Source: CAZJGG01 sp964545475
GTDB taxonomy: Bacteria > Bacillota > Clostridia > Lachnospirales > JAISER01
Assembly: GCA_964545475.1 (NCBI GenBank)
Contig: CAZJGG010000001.1
Coordinates: forward strand, 1-64,000
Reading direction: 5' to 3'
DNA: 64,000 bases
Positions 23,376 through 32,492 of this stretch are shown here, piece after piece. The notes beneath the pieces were generated by a model, which made no database searches, was not told where the DNA came from, and saw only the letters and a program-made list of their open reading frames with translations. Each line of letters begins with the position of its first letter. Positions within the stretch are counted from its first letter, which is position 1. The position numbers and the translations under genes are program-made.

Positions 23376-23842
23376 AAACTTTAACTATATGGCAACCGTG
23401 GGCAAGTTTGTTAGCCTGCGGTGCAAAACAATATGAAACAAGAAGCTGGGCTACAAATTACCGGGGTGAGATTGCCATACATGCGGCGTTAAAAGATTTT
23501 GATACGTTAGGACTTGAATACGATACGGAATTTTGGGAAGCCGCCGCCACAGCTTTAAGCAATCCAGAACTTATAGGATTGCCAAAAGGTTGTATTATTG
23601 CTACCGCTGAACTTGTAGAATGTTGGAAGATTACACATAGCGGACATACTATGGGAAGTAACAGAGCCGCACGAATAGAGGGCGGTAAATTCGAGGGTAA
23701 AACAAACATTATTGATGGTAAAGAAATACTTTTCGGCGACTGGACACCGGGGCGCTACGCTTGGGAATTTGCCAATGTGCAGCTGCTATCAGAGCCCGTA
23801 CCAACAAAGGGACGTCAAGGTCTCTGGGAATGGAATAGGTAA
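23372..23842 (+). CDS. ASCH-domain protein
   Basis: A 156-residue protein with the ASCH (PUA-like) fold: MKTLTIWQPWASLLACGAKQ with the typical opening strand, YETRSWATNYRGEIAIHA, then IIATAELVECW. ASCH domains bind RNA or modified nucleosides, and some are RNases or amidohydrolases acting on modified cytidine. In a phage it might act on modified bases or host RNA. It is the last of the coupled early genes. Confidence 0.75.
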   Translation: MKTLTIWQPWASLLACGAKQYETRSWATNYRGEIAIHAALKDFDTLGLEYDTEFWEAAATALSNPELIGLPKGCIIATAELVECWKITHSGHTMGSNRAARIEGGKFEGKTNIIDGKEILFGDWTPGRYAWEFANVQLLSEPVPTKGRQGLWEWNR

Positions 23843-23893
23843 AATACTGGGAAGGTAATAACTGTGATTAGTTAAGAGATTGGATGGGATATT

Positions 23894-24073
23894 ATGAAGC
23901 ATGAAATTCAAATAATTACTAGGCTAATAAGAGACACTATATTTTTTATTCTTTTAGGTTTTTTAGTATACAGATGCAATATTAGCAATTGGTGGTTATT
24001 GCTATGTGTTTTGCCCTTCGTCTTTACAGAACAACAAACCGCCGGAAAAGAAGATAAAAATTTACAAAATTAA
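23894..24073 (+). CDS. Small membrane protein
   Basis: A 59-residue frame from ATG 23894. It has two hydrophobic helices (TIFFILLGFLVYRC and NWWLLLCVLPFVFT) joined by a short polar turn, and a charged end. The upstream site (GGATGGGA) is only moderate. Two-helix topology in the region before the late regulator; function unknown. Confidence 0.45.
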   Translation: MKHEIQIITRLIRDTIFFILLGFLVYRCNISNWWLLLCVLPFVFTEQQTAGKEDKNLQN

Positions 24074-24076
24074 AAA

Positions 24077-24149
24077 GGGGCTTTCGCCCCAATAAACCCA
24101 ATAACATTATAAACTTATTTACAATAAATGTAAAGGGGGCGAAAGCTTG
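24077..24149 (+). promoter_or_regulatory. RNA element that can bury the late-regulator RBS
   Basis: GCTTTCGCCCC (24080-24090) is perfectly complementary to GGGGCGAAAGC (24136-24146), which contains the ribosome binding site and abuts the TTG start at 24147. The 45-base loop between them is AT-rich. The upstream strand can instead form a local hairpin GGGGC-TTTC-GCCCC (24077-24090). The two structures exclude each other, so this could be a translational switch or timing device for the late regulator. Confidence 0.5.
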
Positions 24150-24677
24150 ATTTATTCAGAAATTGAATTAAATACAGCAGAAGAACAACTCAGAGAATAT
24201 TTCAGATGCATTACTTTTATTCACAGATTTAAAAATAAACTTGAAGTGCTTAATAAGCAGAGAGAATCAGTTAAAAAGGAACTTAATGATATTACGTTAA
24301 GCGTACCCGAGCAAGGCGTTTGCTATAATACTGTACAGGTGCAACACTCTTATAACGGTAGTACACAGGAAAAAGCCATTGATTTAGCTTATGCAAGATT
24401 AGAAAGGCAGTTAGATAAAATAAATGAGGAAATAACAAACGTTAATATTGATATAAGAAACTTCGAATTGGAATCTTGTGACATTAGGTGTATATTAGAT
24501 ATGATGGATGACGATTCTAAAATGTATATTGAATTGCGATACGACAAAAAGAAAAGCAATACTCATATATCACAAAAATTAAACTTTTCTCCTGCAACAA
24601 TAACTAGGTTGCGCATTAAAATCCTTACCGCAATATGCAACTATAGGCACTATGAAAAAACAATGAAAAAAACATGA
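24147..24677 (+). CDS. Late transcription regulator, sigma-region-4-like
   Basis: A 176-residue protein starting at TTG 24147. The N-terminal 120 residues are a coiled coil; the C-terminal part (YIELRYDKKKSNTHISQKLN, then FSPATITRLRIKILTAI) is a sigma-70-region-4-like helix-turn-helix as in the ArpU/RinA group of late regulators. Its place directly before the terminase genes fits a role in switching on late transcription. The ribosome binding site can be sequestered by RNA structure, and phased repeats that could be its binding sites lie just downstream. Confidence 0.75.
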   Translation: MIYSEIELNTAEEQLREYFRCITFIHRFKNKLEVLNKQRESVKKELNDITLSVPEQGVCYNTVQVQHSYNGSTQEKAIDLAYARLERQLDKINEEITNVNIDIRNFELESCDIRCILDMMDDDSKMYIELRYDKKKSNTHISQKLNFSPATITRLRIKILTAICNYRHYEKTMKKT

Positions 24678-24696
24678 AAGAAATGTGAGCAATAAT

Positions 24697-24751
24697 TGAT
24701 TAAAAGATGATTAAAGATTGATTACTTATTAAATAAATTATGTGGTAAGAT
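24697..24751 (+). promoter_or_regulatory. Phased repeats and extended -10: likely late promoter
   Basis: Three TGATTA repeats start at 24697, 24708 and 24719, exactly 11 bases apart, so they lie on the same face of the helix. An extended -10, TG-G-TAAGAT (24743-24751), follows with no good -35. Activator sites plus a -10 without a -35 is the expected form of an activated late promoter. The late regulator encoded immediately upstream is the obvious candidate activator. Confidence 0.5.
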
Positions 24752-24804
24752 TGTATCATAAGAAAAAGGCTTAGAAAGAAGCCCCCTCTTTATACTTTTT
24801 CTTT

Positions 24805-24840
24805 AACGTCAGGTTTGCGCCTGGCGTTTTTATTTTATTA
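24805..24840 (+). terminator. Rho-independent terminator
   Basis: AACGTCAGG (24805-24813) pairs with CCTGGCGTT (24820-24828), one G-T pair, six-base loop, followed by TTTTTATTTTATT. It would end early transcription before the terminase genes. It also lies downstream of the proposed late promoter, so late transcription must pass it or start after it. Confidence 0.75.
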
Positions 24841-24919
24841 AGAAAAGGCTTAACAGTTATTATATAAAAAATTAACTTATTGTTTTAACACAAAAAGTAT
24901 GAGGCGGTGGTGATATGTA

Positions 24920-25726
24920 GTGAGCGATAATAAACCGCTGCATGAGCAAGCGTATGATGATTATAAAAATGGAGCTAAGGGCAAAGATATAGCGCAAAAA
25001 TACAATGTATCTCCAGCTACAGTACGGTCATGGAAAAGCCGGTACTGGAATAAAAACGATAATGATAATGTGCAACAATCAAACGATAATGTTGCAACAA
25101 AAGACAAGCGTTGCAACGATAATCGCAAGCGTGGCGCACAGCCTGGTAATAAAAATGCAGTAGGCAATTCCGGCGGTGCTCCTATTGGGTCTAAAAATAA
25201 TTATAAGCATGGGCTTTATGAAAAATTGAGGTCTACCACCCTTTCATCCGAAGAGCAGGATCTACTTTTAGATATTGACACCATTGACATAGAAACCAAG
25301 CTTCGCAGGATTATCCGTGAGTGCGACTTAAATATATTAAAGTTTAATAAAGCTATTCATACAGCTGAAACGATGCCAGAAAGCGAATATGTGCATAGAG
25401 GCATTGAAAAAACGGTTACATCTCACTCTAATAATGATTGTGATAATGAAGAAGACGAATCGTTAGGTAAGAAAAGTTCTGTTGATACTGTTCAAACCAA
25501 CACGTTAACCAAACATGACCTTATATTACGGTATGCAAACGAACTGCAAAAATGGGAAGGCAAGCGCATCCGTTGTATTGAAACCTTGATAAAATACGGG
25601 TTTGAGTCTGAAAGGCTTGCGATGGAAAAGAGAAAGCTTGAAATGGATCAGAGCGGTGATGGTAACATGGGTATGCTTATTGCAAGCCTAAATAAATCCC
25701 GCAAGCAAAGAGGCGATACAGAATGA
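24920..25726 (+). CDS. Terminase small subunit
   Basis: A 268-residue protein from GTG 24920. The N-terminal helix-turn-helix (YKNGAKGKDIAQKYNVSPAT VRSWKSRYW split over residues 16-43) and the following GAQPGNKNAVGNSGG and APIGSKNNYKHGLYEKL blocks are typical of PBSX-type small terminases, which recognise the packaging site. The C-terminal half is a coiled coil for ring formation. It overlaps the large subunit by four bases. The packaging site itself is not identified. Confidence 0.85.
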   Translation: MSDNKPLHEQAYDDYKNGAKGKDIAQKYNVSPATVRSWKSRYWNKNDNDNVQQSNDNVATKDKRCNDNRKRGAQPGNKNAVGNSGGAPIGSKNNYKHGLYEKLRSTTLSSEEQDLLLDIDTIDIETKLRRIIRECDLNILKFNKAIHTAETMPESEYVHRGIEKTVTSHSNNDCDNEEDESLGKKSSVDTVQTNTLTKHDLILRYANELQKWEGKRIRCIETLIKYGFESERLAMEKRKLEMDQSGDGNMGMLIASLNKSRKQRGDTE

Positions 25727-26988
25727 TTAACTGGGGTATTTGGGGCGGAAAATCTCTTGATTTTATTCTTAATCCTATTGGAAAAGATGCACGCATTAAC
25801 ATTTTAGAGGGTTCGGTACGTTCGTCCAAAACGGTTACAATGATTCCTAAATGGATTGAATATATAAAAAATGGTCCTGAAGGGCTTCTTTTAATGACGG
25901 GTGTTTCCAAGGATACCGTTTATGATAACGTGCTTAATGATTTATTTGATACATTAGGTCAAAGCAGCTACGAATACAAAAGTAATTCTGGTAACTTAAC
26001 TATTTATTGGAAGGATTATTTACCTGACGGAAGAGAAGTAGCTGGACAAAGAAAAATTAAGGTTATTGGCGCAAAAGATGAGGGTTCAGAAAAATACCTT
26101 CGTGGTAAAACTATTGCCGGTGCTTATTGTGATGAACTTTCGCTTATGCCTGAAAAATTCTTTAAACAGCTTTTAAATCGCTTGTCTGTAAAAGGCGCAA
26201 AGCTTTACGGTACTACTAACCCAGACAGCCCTTTTCATTATTTATATGCCGAATATATTACTGACGATAAAAAGCTTGAAAGTGGAATGGTTAAAATATG
26301 GCATTTTGGACTTGATGATAACCCTAATCTTGACGAGGAATACAAAATCTTTGTTCGTTCTGCTTACACCGGGATGTGGTACGACCGCATGATATTGGGA
26401 TTATGGGTTATCGGAGAGGGCAGGGTTTATGATATGTTTAATGATTCGCTGTTGTTTGAAGATAAAGATTTGCCATTTTCTTTCTTGTCAGAATCTTCAA
26501 GGTATATTTCTGTGGACTACGGCACATCTAACCCATGCGTATTTTTGGATATTTATGATGACGGAAAGACATGTTGGGTTGTAAATGAGTATTATTACGA
26601 TAGCAAAATAAAAGGCAGCCAAAAGGAAGATGCTCAATATTTGGCAGACATGAATGACTTCGTTGGAAACAATCTTCCAAATTATATAATAATAGACCCT
26701 AGTGCTTCTTCGTTTAAAGTTACACTTAAAAACAACGGTTACAGAACTAAAGATGCTGATAATTCCGTTAATGATGGTATTCGCATGGTTGGAAGCTTGC
26801 TTCACCGTGGTTTGCTTAAAATACATAAGCGCTGTGAAAACATGCGTAAAGAATTCGGGGCTTATGTATGGGACGAAAAGGCAAAGCTAAGAGGCATCGA
26901 ACAGGTTGTTAAGCAAAACGACCATGCTATGGATGCCCTTAGATATTTTGTTAAGACTATGATTACTAAAAGGAGGTTTGCTGCTTAA
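25723..26988 (+). CDS. Terminase large subunit
   Basis: A 421-residue packaging ATPase/nuclease of the PBSX type. The Walker A-like motif GSVRSSKT is at residues 30-37; the ATPase half continues with KYLRGKTIAGAYCDELSLMP (motif II region) and YGTTNPDSP (coupling motif). The nuclease half begins at SVDYGTSNPC and contains IIDPSASSF and the final KQNDHAMDALRYFVKT, giving the three acidic metal ligands. It overlaps both neighbours by one to four bases. Confidence 0.93.
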   Translation: MINWGIWGGKSLDFILNPIGKDARINILEGSVRSSKTVTMIPKWIEYIKNGPEGLLLMTGVSKDTVYDNVLNDLFDTLGQSSYEYKSNSGNLTIYWKDYLPDGREVAGQRKIKVIGAKDEGSEKYLRGKTIAGAYCDELSLMPEKFFKQLLNRLSVKGAKLYGTTNPDSPFHYLYAEYITDDKKLESGMVKIWHFGLDDNPNLDEEYKIFVRSAYTGMWYDRMILGLWVIGEGRVYDMFNDSLLFEDKDLPFSFLSESSRYISVDYGTSNPCVFLDIYDDGKTCWVVNEYYYDSKIKGSQKEDAQYLADMNDFVGNNLPNYIIIDPSASSFKVTLKNNGYRTKDADNSVNDGIRMVGSLLHRGLLKIHKRCENMRKEFGAYVWDEKAKLRGIEQVVKQNDHAMDALRYFVKTMITKRRFAA

Positions 26989-28673
26989 TGGGTAAAAGAC
27001 GTATTAAAGATAAAAAACACGAAACAGCTTACAGCAAACAATACAGCAACCTTCCTGTTGGACTTTCTCTTGGTTATCCTCTTCCGGGCATAGGCTTGAC
27101 TATGGATGGTTTTTCAAACCCACTTGCCCGAATGGGTTCGGGTACTCAAAATTTGCTAGAAGCTACTCAATACACGATGTCCAAAATGACACGCAACAGC
27201 CAATTGATTAACACCCTGTACCGTGAAAATTGGATTATTAAGAGGATTATAGATACTATGCCAGAAGATATGATAAAAAACTGGTATAAAATAGAAACTC
27301 AGTTACCACCGGATGACATAAGAAGGTTTGCAAGGCTTGAACGAACTACAAATATTCGTGCAAAAATTCTTGAGGGTTTAAGATGGGGCAGGCTATACGG
27401 AGGCGCAGCGGCTGTTATTATTATTGACGGACAAGATGATATCTTAGATCAACCTTTGGAATTAGATATGATTATGCCTGGAAGTTTTAAGGGCTTAATC
27501 ATACTTGACCGTTGGAGCGGCATATCTCCTAGCCTTGGATTAGTAACAGATATAAATGATATTAACTTTGGATTACCGGAATACTACATTATTACTTCTG
27601 ACGAATTAGGGACAGGAATTAAAGTACATCATTCTCGAATATTGCGCTTTATCGGACGTGATTTGCCATATATCGAAAAGGTGGGCGAACAATACTGGGG
27701 CGCATCAGAACTTGAGCACGTTTATGAAGAACTAAAAAAGCGTGATAATACCAGTTGGAATATAGCAAGTCTTATATTTTCTGCTAATCTCAAGGTTTAC
27801 AAAATGGATGGTATGGAGCAAATTGCTTTGTTACCAGAAAAGCAGCAATTAGATTTATACAAAACGTTATCTTGTCTCAATATGACAATGAATTCTAATG
27901 GTATGCAAGTTATTGGCATGAACGATTCATTTGAAACACATCAGTATTCGTTCTCTGGTTTATCCGATATATATGAACTTTTTATGCTTGATATAGCCGG
28001 AGCTGCTGAAACGCCTGTAACTAAGTTGTTTGGGCGTTCCCCTGCCGGAATGAATGCTACTGGCGAAAGTGATATGCAAAATTACTATGACACAATTGAA
28101 GAAAAGCAGGAAAGCTATTTGCGCCCCGTCATTGATAGGTTGCTGCCTATTATGTGTATGTCAGAATTTGGTGCTGTTCCCGATGATTTAGATTATAGCT
28201 TTGTTAGCTGCAGACGACCAACAGAGCAAGAAAAGAAAAACCTGGCTCAACAAGTTGCGGGAGCTGTTAATGAACTATACAATTCAGGAATTATAAGCCA
28301 TAGAATAGCACTTAAAGAATTAAAGCAGTCTTCAGAATTGACTGGTATGTGGTCTAATATAACCGATGAAGATATAGATAGGGCAAGCGATAGCTTTGAA
28401 ATTGGCGGTGAGTATTCGGAAATAGAATTTCCTAATTCCAAACCTGATGAAATAGATTTATCTGAAGGACAAGAATCCACTGTAAGTGAAATAGCAAACA
28501 TTTTGAACGGAGCGCAAGGATCTAGTCTAGTTGGTATTGTTCAATCGGTTAATTCAGGGGCATTGCCAAGAAGTTCAGGTATTGCGATGATAATGTCCGC
28601 TTTTGGATACACACAAGAAAAAGCAGAAGAGGTTATGGGTAACGCTGGTTTGGAGGGTAATTCGCTTGAATAA
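26988..28673 (+). CDS. Portal protein (DUF1073 type)
   Basis: A 561-residue portal protein. Diagnostic segments include IKRIIDTMPEDMIKNWY, LRWGRLYGGAAAVIIIDGQD, the tail-tip block SRILRFIGRDLPY, and AETPVTKLFGRSPAGMNATG with the following SDMQNYYDTI, all characteristic of the DUF1073/Mu-like portal family. The ring forms the DNA channel of the head vertex. The name 'Acb1-like' is sometimes attached to this family, but no paired HxT phosphoesterase motif of anti-CBASS enzymes is seen. It begins at the last base of the terminase gene. Confidence 0.9.
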   Translation: MGKRRIKDKKHETAYSKQYSNLPVGLSLGYPLPGIGLTMDGFSNPLARMGSGTQNLLEATQYTMSKMTRNSQLINTLYRENWIIKRIIDTMPEDMIKNWYKIETQLPPDDIRRFARLERTTNIRAKILEGLRWGRLYGGAAAVIIIDGQDDILDQPLELDMIMPGSFKGLIILDRWSGISPSLGLVTDINDINFGLPEYYIITSDELGTGIKVHHSRILRFIGRDLPYIEKVGEQYWGASELEHVYEELKKRDNTSWNIASLIFSANLKVYKMDGMEQIALLPEKQQLDLYKTLSCLNMTMNSNGMQVIGMNDSFETHQYSFSGLSDIYELFMLDIAGAAETPVTKLFGRSPAGMNATGESDMQNYYDTIEEKQESYLRPVIDRLLPIMCMSEFGAVPDDLDYSFVSCRRPTEQEKKNLAQQVAGAVNELYNSGIISHRIALKELKQSSELTGMWSNITDEDIDRASDSFEIGGEYSEIEFPNSKPDEIDLSEGQESTVSEIANILNGAQGSSLVGIVQSVNSGALPRSSGIAMIMSAFGYTQEKAEEVMGNAGLEGNSLE

Positions 28674-29538
28674 CAAACCTTATGAATACTGGAAACCAAT
28701 AAAACGCATTGAAAGAGGCTATAGCAGGTCTCTTATTTTTTTGGTTAGACTTATGCAGAATGCGGTCGGTGAGACAAAAGACCCTCAAAAAATAGTATCT
28801 GCTTTAAAAGCGCTTTCTCAACAAAAGGCATTTAAAAAACATTGTGAAAGCTCAGCGATGACAATGGTTACTCAACTTTACAAGAAAAACAATATAGGTT
28901 GGCGACAAGCCGCACTAACCAATGGCAAAGGTAAAAACATTTATAACGCCATAATGAGAGAAATAAAAAGCGGAATGGTAGGTAATATTTTAAATGAGCA
29001 AATAGCTATTAATGCAGCTTACATAAAAACATTTCCTATAGACATCGCCACTGAATTAACAGATCGTATTGAGTATGAAACTTTCAAAGGTTTACGTGCT
29101 TCTGAAATTGCAGAGGGTATTCAGCAAGAGTTTCCGCTGAAAGCAAAATCACGAATTGAGCTAATTGCCAGAACTGAGGTAAGTAAAACCCAATGCGCAT
29201 TAGTACAGGCAAGAGCAGAGAATTTAGGACTTAATTGGTATATTTGGCGAACCTCACATGACGAACGAGTAAGAAGCTCTCACGACTTTATGGAGGGTGT
29301 TTTGGTAAGGTGGAGTGATCCTCCAAGTCCAGAAGCTTTGGCAATAGCGTATGGAAGCAAAAAGGGGAAAGGCAAACCCGAGCGACCATATGGCAAATAT
29401 CATGCCGGAAACACTTTTAATTGCCGGTGTTACTCAGAGCCTGTAATTGATATTACGGATATTACTTTTCCGTGTAAAGTCTATTATAATGGAAATATTG
29501 TTAAAATGAAAAAAAGCGACTTTGAAAAAATCGCTTGA
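28666..29538 (+). CDS. Head morphogenesis / minor capsid protein
   Basis: A 290-residue protein starting at TTG 28666 with GGAGGG eight bases upstream; it overlaps the portal gene by eight bases. The C-terminal half carries the Mu-F/SPP1-gp7 signature: IELIARTEVSKTQCALVQAR, WIWRTSHDERVRSSHDFMEG as the WRTxxDERVRxxH block, and NTFNCRCYSEP at the end. These proteins are present in few copies in the head and act in early assembly or ejection. Confidence 0.88.
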   Translation: MNNKPYEYWKPIKRIERGYSRSLIFLVRLMQNAVGETKDPQKIVSALKALSQQKAFKKHCESSAMTMVTQLYKKNNIGWRQAALTNGKGKNIYNAIMREIKSGMVGNILNEQIAINAAYIKTFPIDIATELTDRIEYETFKGLRASEIAEGIQQEFPLKAKSRIELIARTEVSKTQCALVQARAENLGLNWYIWRTSHDERVRSSHDFMEGVLVRWSDPPSPEALAIAYGSKKGKGKPERPYGKYHAGNTFNCRCYSEPVIDITDITFPCKVYYNGNIVKMKKSDFEKIA

Positions 29539-29552
29539 AACAGAGGTTAAAT

Positions 29553-30908
29553 ATGAGAGCTTATTATGCAAGCAAAATATCTGATAATATGGCACGGACG
29601 CCAGAGGGCTATTTAATTTGCTACAATGTGCCAATATCAAGAACCGGTATGCAAGAATATTTAGGTCGTGAAATTGGATTAACCGGAGAATTTGAAAATA
29701 CATTGATTCCGGTTTATAGATACTCTGATGACGTTTTTAACGTAGCAGCTCTTGCAAGCTTCGAAGGTAAGCCTGTTACAGATGACCATCCGTTTGAAAG
29801 TGTACGCCCTGACAATATAAGCAGATTTTTAAAAGGTGTTGCAACAAACATACGGCAAGGTAAAGATGATTATAGCGACACTGTTGTGGCTGATTTAATA
29901 ATATATGATTCTATTTTAATTTCTGAAATAGAATCAGGTAAAAGAGAAATTTCGTGCGGGTATGATTGTGTTTACGAGCAAAACGAAAAGGGCGAGTTTT
30001 GCCAGAAGAGAATTGAAGGCAATCATGTAGCTGTCGTTGGGGAAGGACGGGCAGGCGACAGAATAGCAATTAAAGATAATAATGTTAAAAAACCCGAAGG
30101 GAGATATAAATATATGTCTAGAAGTAAGAAAAAAGGCAATAACAGCGTTACAGGAGCACTTGCAAGAATATTACCAATGTTTTCAAAAGATGCAGCACCA
30201 GAGGATATATCTGATGCTGTTGAAGCTTTAGTCGACAGTATCGCAGAATCTAACCAGGATGAGGAACCGCCTGTAAACCATCCGGCGCAAGCAGACAATG
30301 GCCCACCCCCGGAAAAAGACGATGAAACAACAGCTTTGTTACAGCAAATTGCTTCTACATTACAAAACCTTACATCTCGCATTGAAAGCATGGAAGCGGC
30401 TAAAGTTACTGCAGATGATCCACTTTCAAAACTTGAAGTAGAGCTTTCCGGTGAAGAAGGTGGAGAGGAAGCTGTAACCATACCCGTTGAAGAAATGGAC
30501 GAGGAAGCAGAAGATGAAGAAACCGAAGATGAAAATGTAGATGATGAGGAATATTCTCAAGATTCCGAAGGCGTTGTCTCCTCACCATCTGAACGCCCCG
30601 AAAACCCTATAGCTAATGCGGATAGAAAAGCAGTTTTAAAAGAAATACGTGCAATTAAGCCCGCAATTGCGCAAATTAAAGACAAAAAGCTTCAAAAGCA
30701 AGTATCTGATAGTCTTGCAAAAGTTTACCGACAAAGCTTAGGGCTTTCCAACAACAAAAAAAGTAACATTGGTTATGCGGGAATCATGAATACAAAACAA
30801 ATGAAAGCACAGCAAATGGACAGTAAAATCCGCAAACAAAAGACAAATGATGATCAACTAGGTAAAGAAATTGCGAAAAAGTTTAATCCGCACTATAAAA
30901 ATAAATAA
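29553..30908 (+). CDS. Prohead protease/scaffold (DUF2213)
   Basis: A 451-residue protein from ATG 29553, with AGAGG upstream; a frame start at 29535 overlaps the previous gene. Residues 1-170 are the DUF2213 protease-like domain (RTPEGYLICYNVPISRTG, DDHPFESV, GYDCVYEQ, EGNHVAVVGEGRAG). The rest is a long acidic segment (EEMDEEAEDEETEDENVDDE) followed by a basic end, as expected of a scaffold fused to its protease. It likely shapes the prohead and then cleaves itself. Confidence 0.85.
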   Translation: MRAYYASKISDNMARTPEGYLICYNVPISRTGMQEYLGREIGLTGEFENTLIPVYRYSDDVFNVAALASFEGKPVTDDHPFESVRPDNISRFLKGVATNIRQGKDDYSDTVVADLIIYDSILISEIESGKREISCGYDCVYEQNEKGEFCQKRIEGNHVAVVGEGRAGDRIAIKDNNVKKPEGRYKYMSRSKKKGNNSVTGALARILPMFSKDAAPEDISDAVEALVDSIAESNQDEEPPVNHPAQADNGPPPEKDDETTALLQQIASTLQNLTSRIESMEAAKVTADDPLSKLEVELSGEEGGEEAVTIPVEEMDEEAEDEETEDENVDDEEYSQDSEGVVSSPSERPENPIANADRKAVLKEIRAIKPAIAQIKDKKLQKQVSDSLAKVYRQSLGLSNNKKSNIGYAGIMNTKQMKAQQMDSKIRKQKTNDDQLGKEIAKKFNPHYKNK

Positions 30909-30922
30909 GAGGAGGAAATACA

Positions 30923-31423
30923 ATGCCTGGTAAAGTAATTGGCACGTCTTTAAATTTAGGTTATCCCGGCAGTTTTAGCCGGATGAGCGATTGCGTTATA
31001 AGCAATCGAACCGCAAAGGATAAAATTCCTTTTGGTGCTCCTGTTGTTCTTAATGATGATAACACATATTCACTTTTCGCTACAGGAAATACCGCTGATG
31101 ATTTCGTTGGTGTTGCTGTTAGAGAAGTTAAGCAACAAACAGATTTTTACGAAGTTAGCGGGATATATAATAAAGGTGAGCCTACAGATGTATTACTTCG
31201 TGGCTCTGTTACAGTAGAAATTAAAAACGGTACACCAAAAGCGCAAGGAATAGTTTATATACGCACAGCACTTAATAGTTCTTATCCCAATTCGGAAATA
31301 GGAGACTTTGAGGCTGCAGCAGACGGTATAAATACAGTTGAATTAAAAAATGTTAAATTTACGACCGGGCAGATTGATGGAAACGGCGTTGCCGAAATTA
31401 CAATCTTGACCCGTCAAGCGTAA
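30923..31423 (+). CDS. Capsid decoration / structural cement protein
   Basis: A 166-residue beta-rich protein behind GAGGAGG. The segments GTSLNLGYPGSFSRMSD, FGAPVVLNDDNTYSLF and VGVAVREVKQQTDFY fit the small capsid-stabilising 'cement' proteins that lie between scaffold and major capsid protein in this phage type. It would bind the outside of the expanded capsid. Confidence 0.75.
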   Translation: MPGKVIGTSLNLGYPGSFSRMSDCVISNRTAKDKIPFGAPVVLNDDNTYSLFATGNTADDFVGVAVREVKQQTDFYEVSGIYNKGEPTDVLLRGSVTVEIKNGTPKAQGIVYIRTALNSSYPNSEIGDFEAAADGINTVELKNVKFTTGQIDGNGVAEITILTRQA

Positions 31424-31434
31424 GGAGGGTGTTT

Positions 31435-32466
31435 ATGAGTTTTGGATTAAACAGTTTAAGAGGCGGTGTACCGGTTGTTGAGATGAAAGGTTCTTCAAAC
31501 CCAATAGCAATGCAAGATGTGGCTATTGCCGGTGGTATGGCTTTTCTTATGGGGGAACTTGAAAAAAGAGACCCTAAACTTAGAGAACCTTTAACGTCTG
31601 TTACATGGCCAAGAGATATTGTCGCTAAAACAGGCGGCGGTTGGGTAGACTTTACCTCTACATATAACGTGTCTTATGCAACCACAGGCAGTAACCAAAA
31701 TGGCATAATTGGCGGTCAGACCAATAATATACCTGTTATTCAGGCAGATGTTGGCAAGGACACTCACAAAGTGTTTACATGGGCAAATAACCTTAAAGTG
31801 CCCTTCGTAGACCAGCAGAAGCTTCAAGGAATAGGCAGAAGCCTTGATGAAATGCTTGATAAAGGCATACGTTTAAATCATGACAAGACACTTGACATGA
31901 ACGCGTATATGGGCTTTCCGGACATAGGAACATATGGGCTTGTAAATAACCCTAACATTACAACAGCATTATCCCCAATGGGAGTACAAAGTTCAAGATT
32001 GTGGAAAGACAAATCCCCAGATGAAATACTAAGGGAAATAAACCAAATTATGCAGGAGACATGGGCAGCCTCTGAATACGATACAAACGGCATGGCTAAC
32101 CATATTTTATTGCCACCACTGCTTTTTACATACCTTGTACAAACACCTGTCGCTATAGGCGGTACTAACGGTGCTATATCTATTCTTAAATATCTTCTGG
32201 AAAATAATATCGGCATTAATCAGGGCGTAGAACTTTCTATTGTGCCATGCCGTTGGTGTGTTGGTGCCGGTGAAGGTGGAACTGACAGAATGGTAGCTTA
32301 TGCAAATGATGAAGATATGGTTAATTTTGATATGACAGTTCCTTTACAAAGGGCTATGACACAGCCTGATGTAAATCACTTAGCATATTTAACCGCTTAT
32401 GTTGCACAATTTGGTGAAGTTAAGTATATGTATTTATCGCCTGCAAAATACTACGACGGCATTTAA
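31435..32466 (+). CDS. Major capsid protein (DUF2184 type)
   Basis: A 343-residue protein starting at ATG 31435, behind AAGGAGGG. It shows the HK97-like DUF2184 pattern: IAMQDVAIAGGMAFLMGELE, DKTLDMNAYMGFPDIGTYGL, MANHILLPPLLFTYLV and the C-terminal MVAYANDEDMVNFDM. Place, size and the scaffold upstream agree. It forms the icosahedral shell. Confidence 0.88.
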   Translation: MSFGLNSLRGGVPVVEMKGSSNPIAMQDVAIAGGMAFLMGELEKRDPKLREPLTSVTWPRDIVAKTGGGWVDFTSTYNVSYATTGSNQNGIIGGQTNNIPVIQADVGKDTHKVFTWANNLKVPFVDQQKLQGIGRSLDEMLDKGIRLNHDKTLDMNAYMGFPDIGTYGLVNNPNITTALSPMGVQSSRLWKDKSPDEILREINQIMQETWAASEYDTNGMANHILLPPLLFTYLVQTPVAIGGTNGAISILKYLLENNIGINQGVELSIVPCRWCVGAGEGGTDRMVAYANDEDMVNFDMTVPLQRAMTQPDVNHLAYLTAYVAQFGEVKYMYLSPAKYYDGI

Positions 32467-32492
32467 TTGTCTATGAAAGGGGCGCAATATTA

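Noticed and set aside
26988..28673. Anti-CBASS (Acb1) activity of the portal protein
   Set aside because: The family name is sometimes attached to DUF1073 proteins, but the paired HxT/HxS motifs of the phosphoesterase were not seen; position and length fit a portal.
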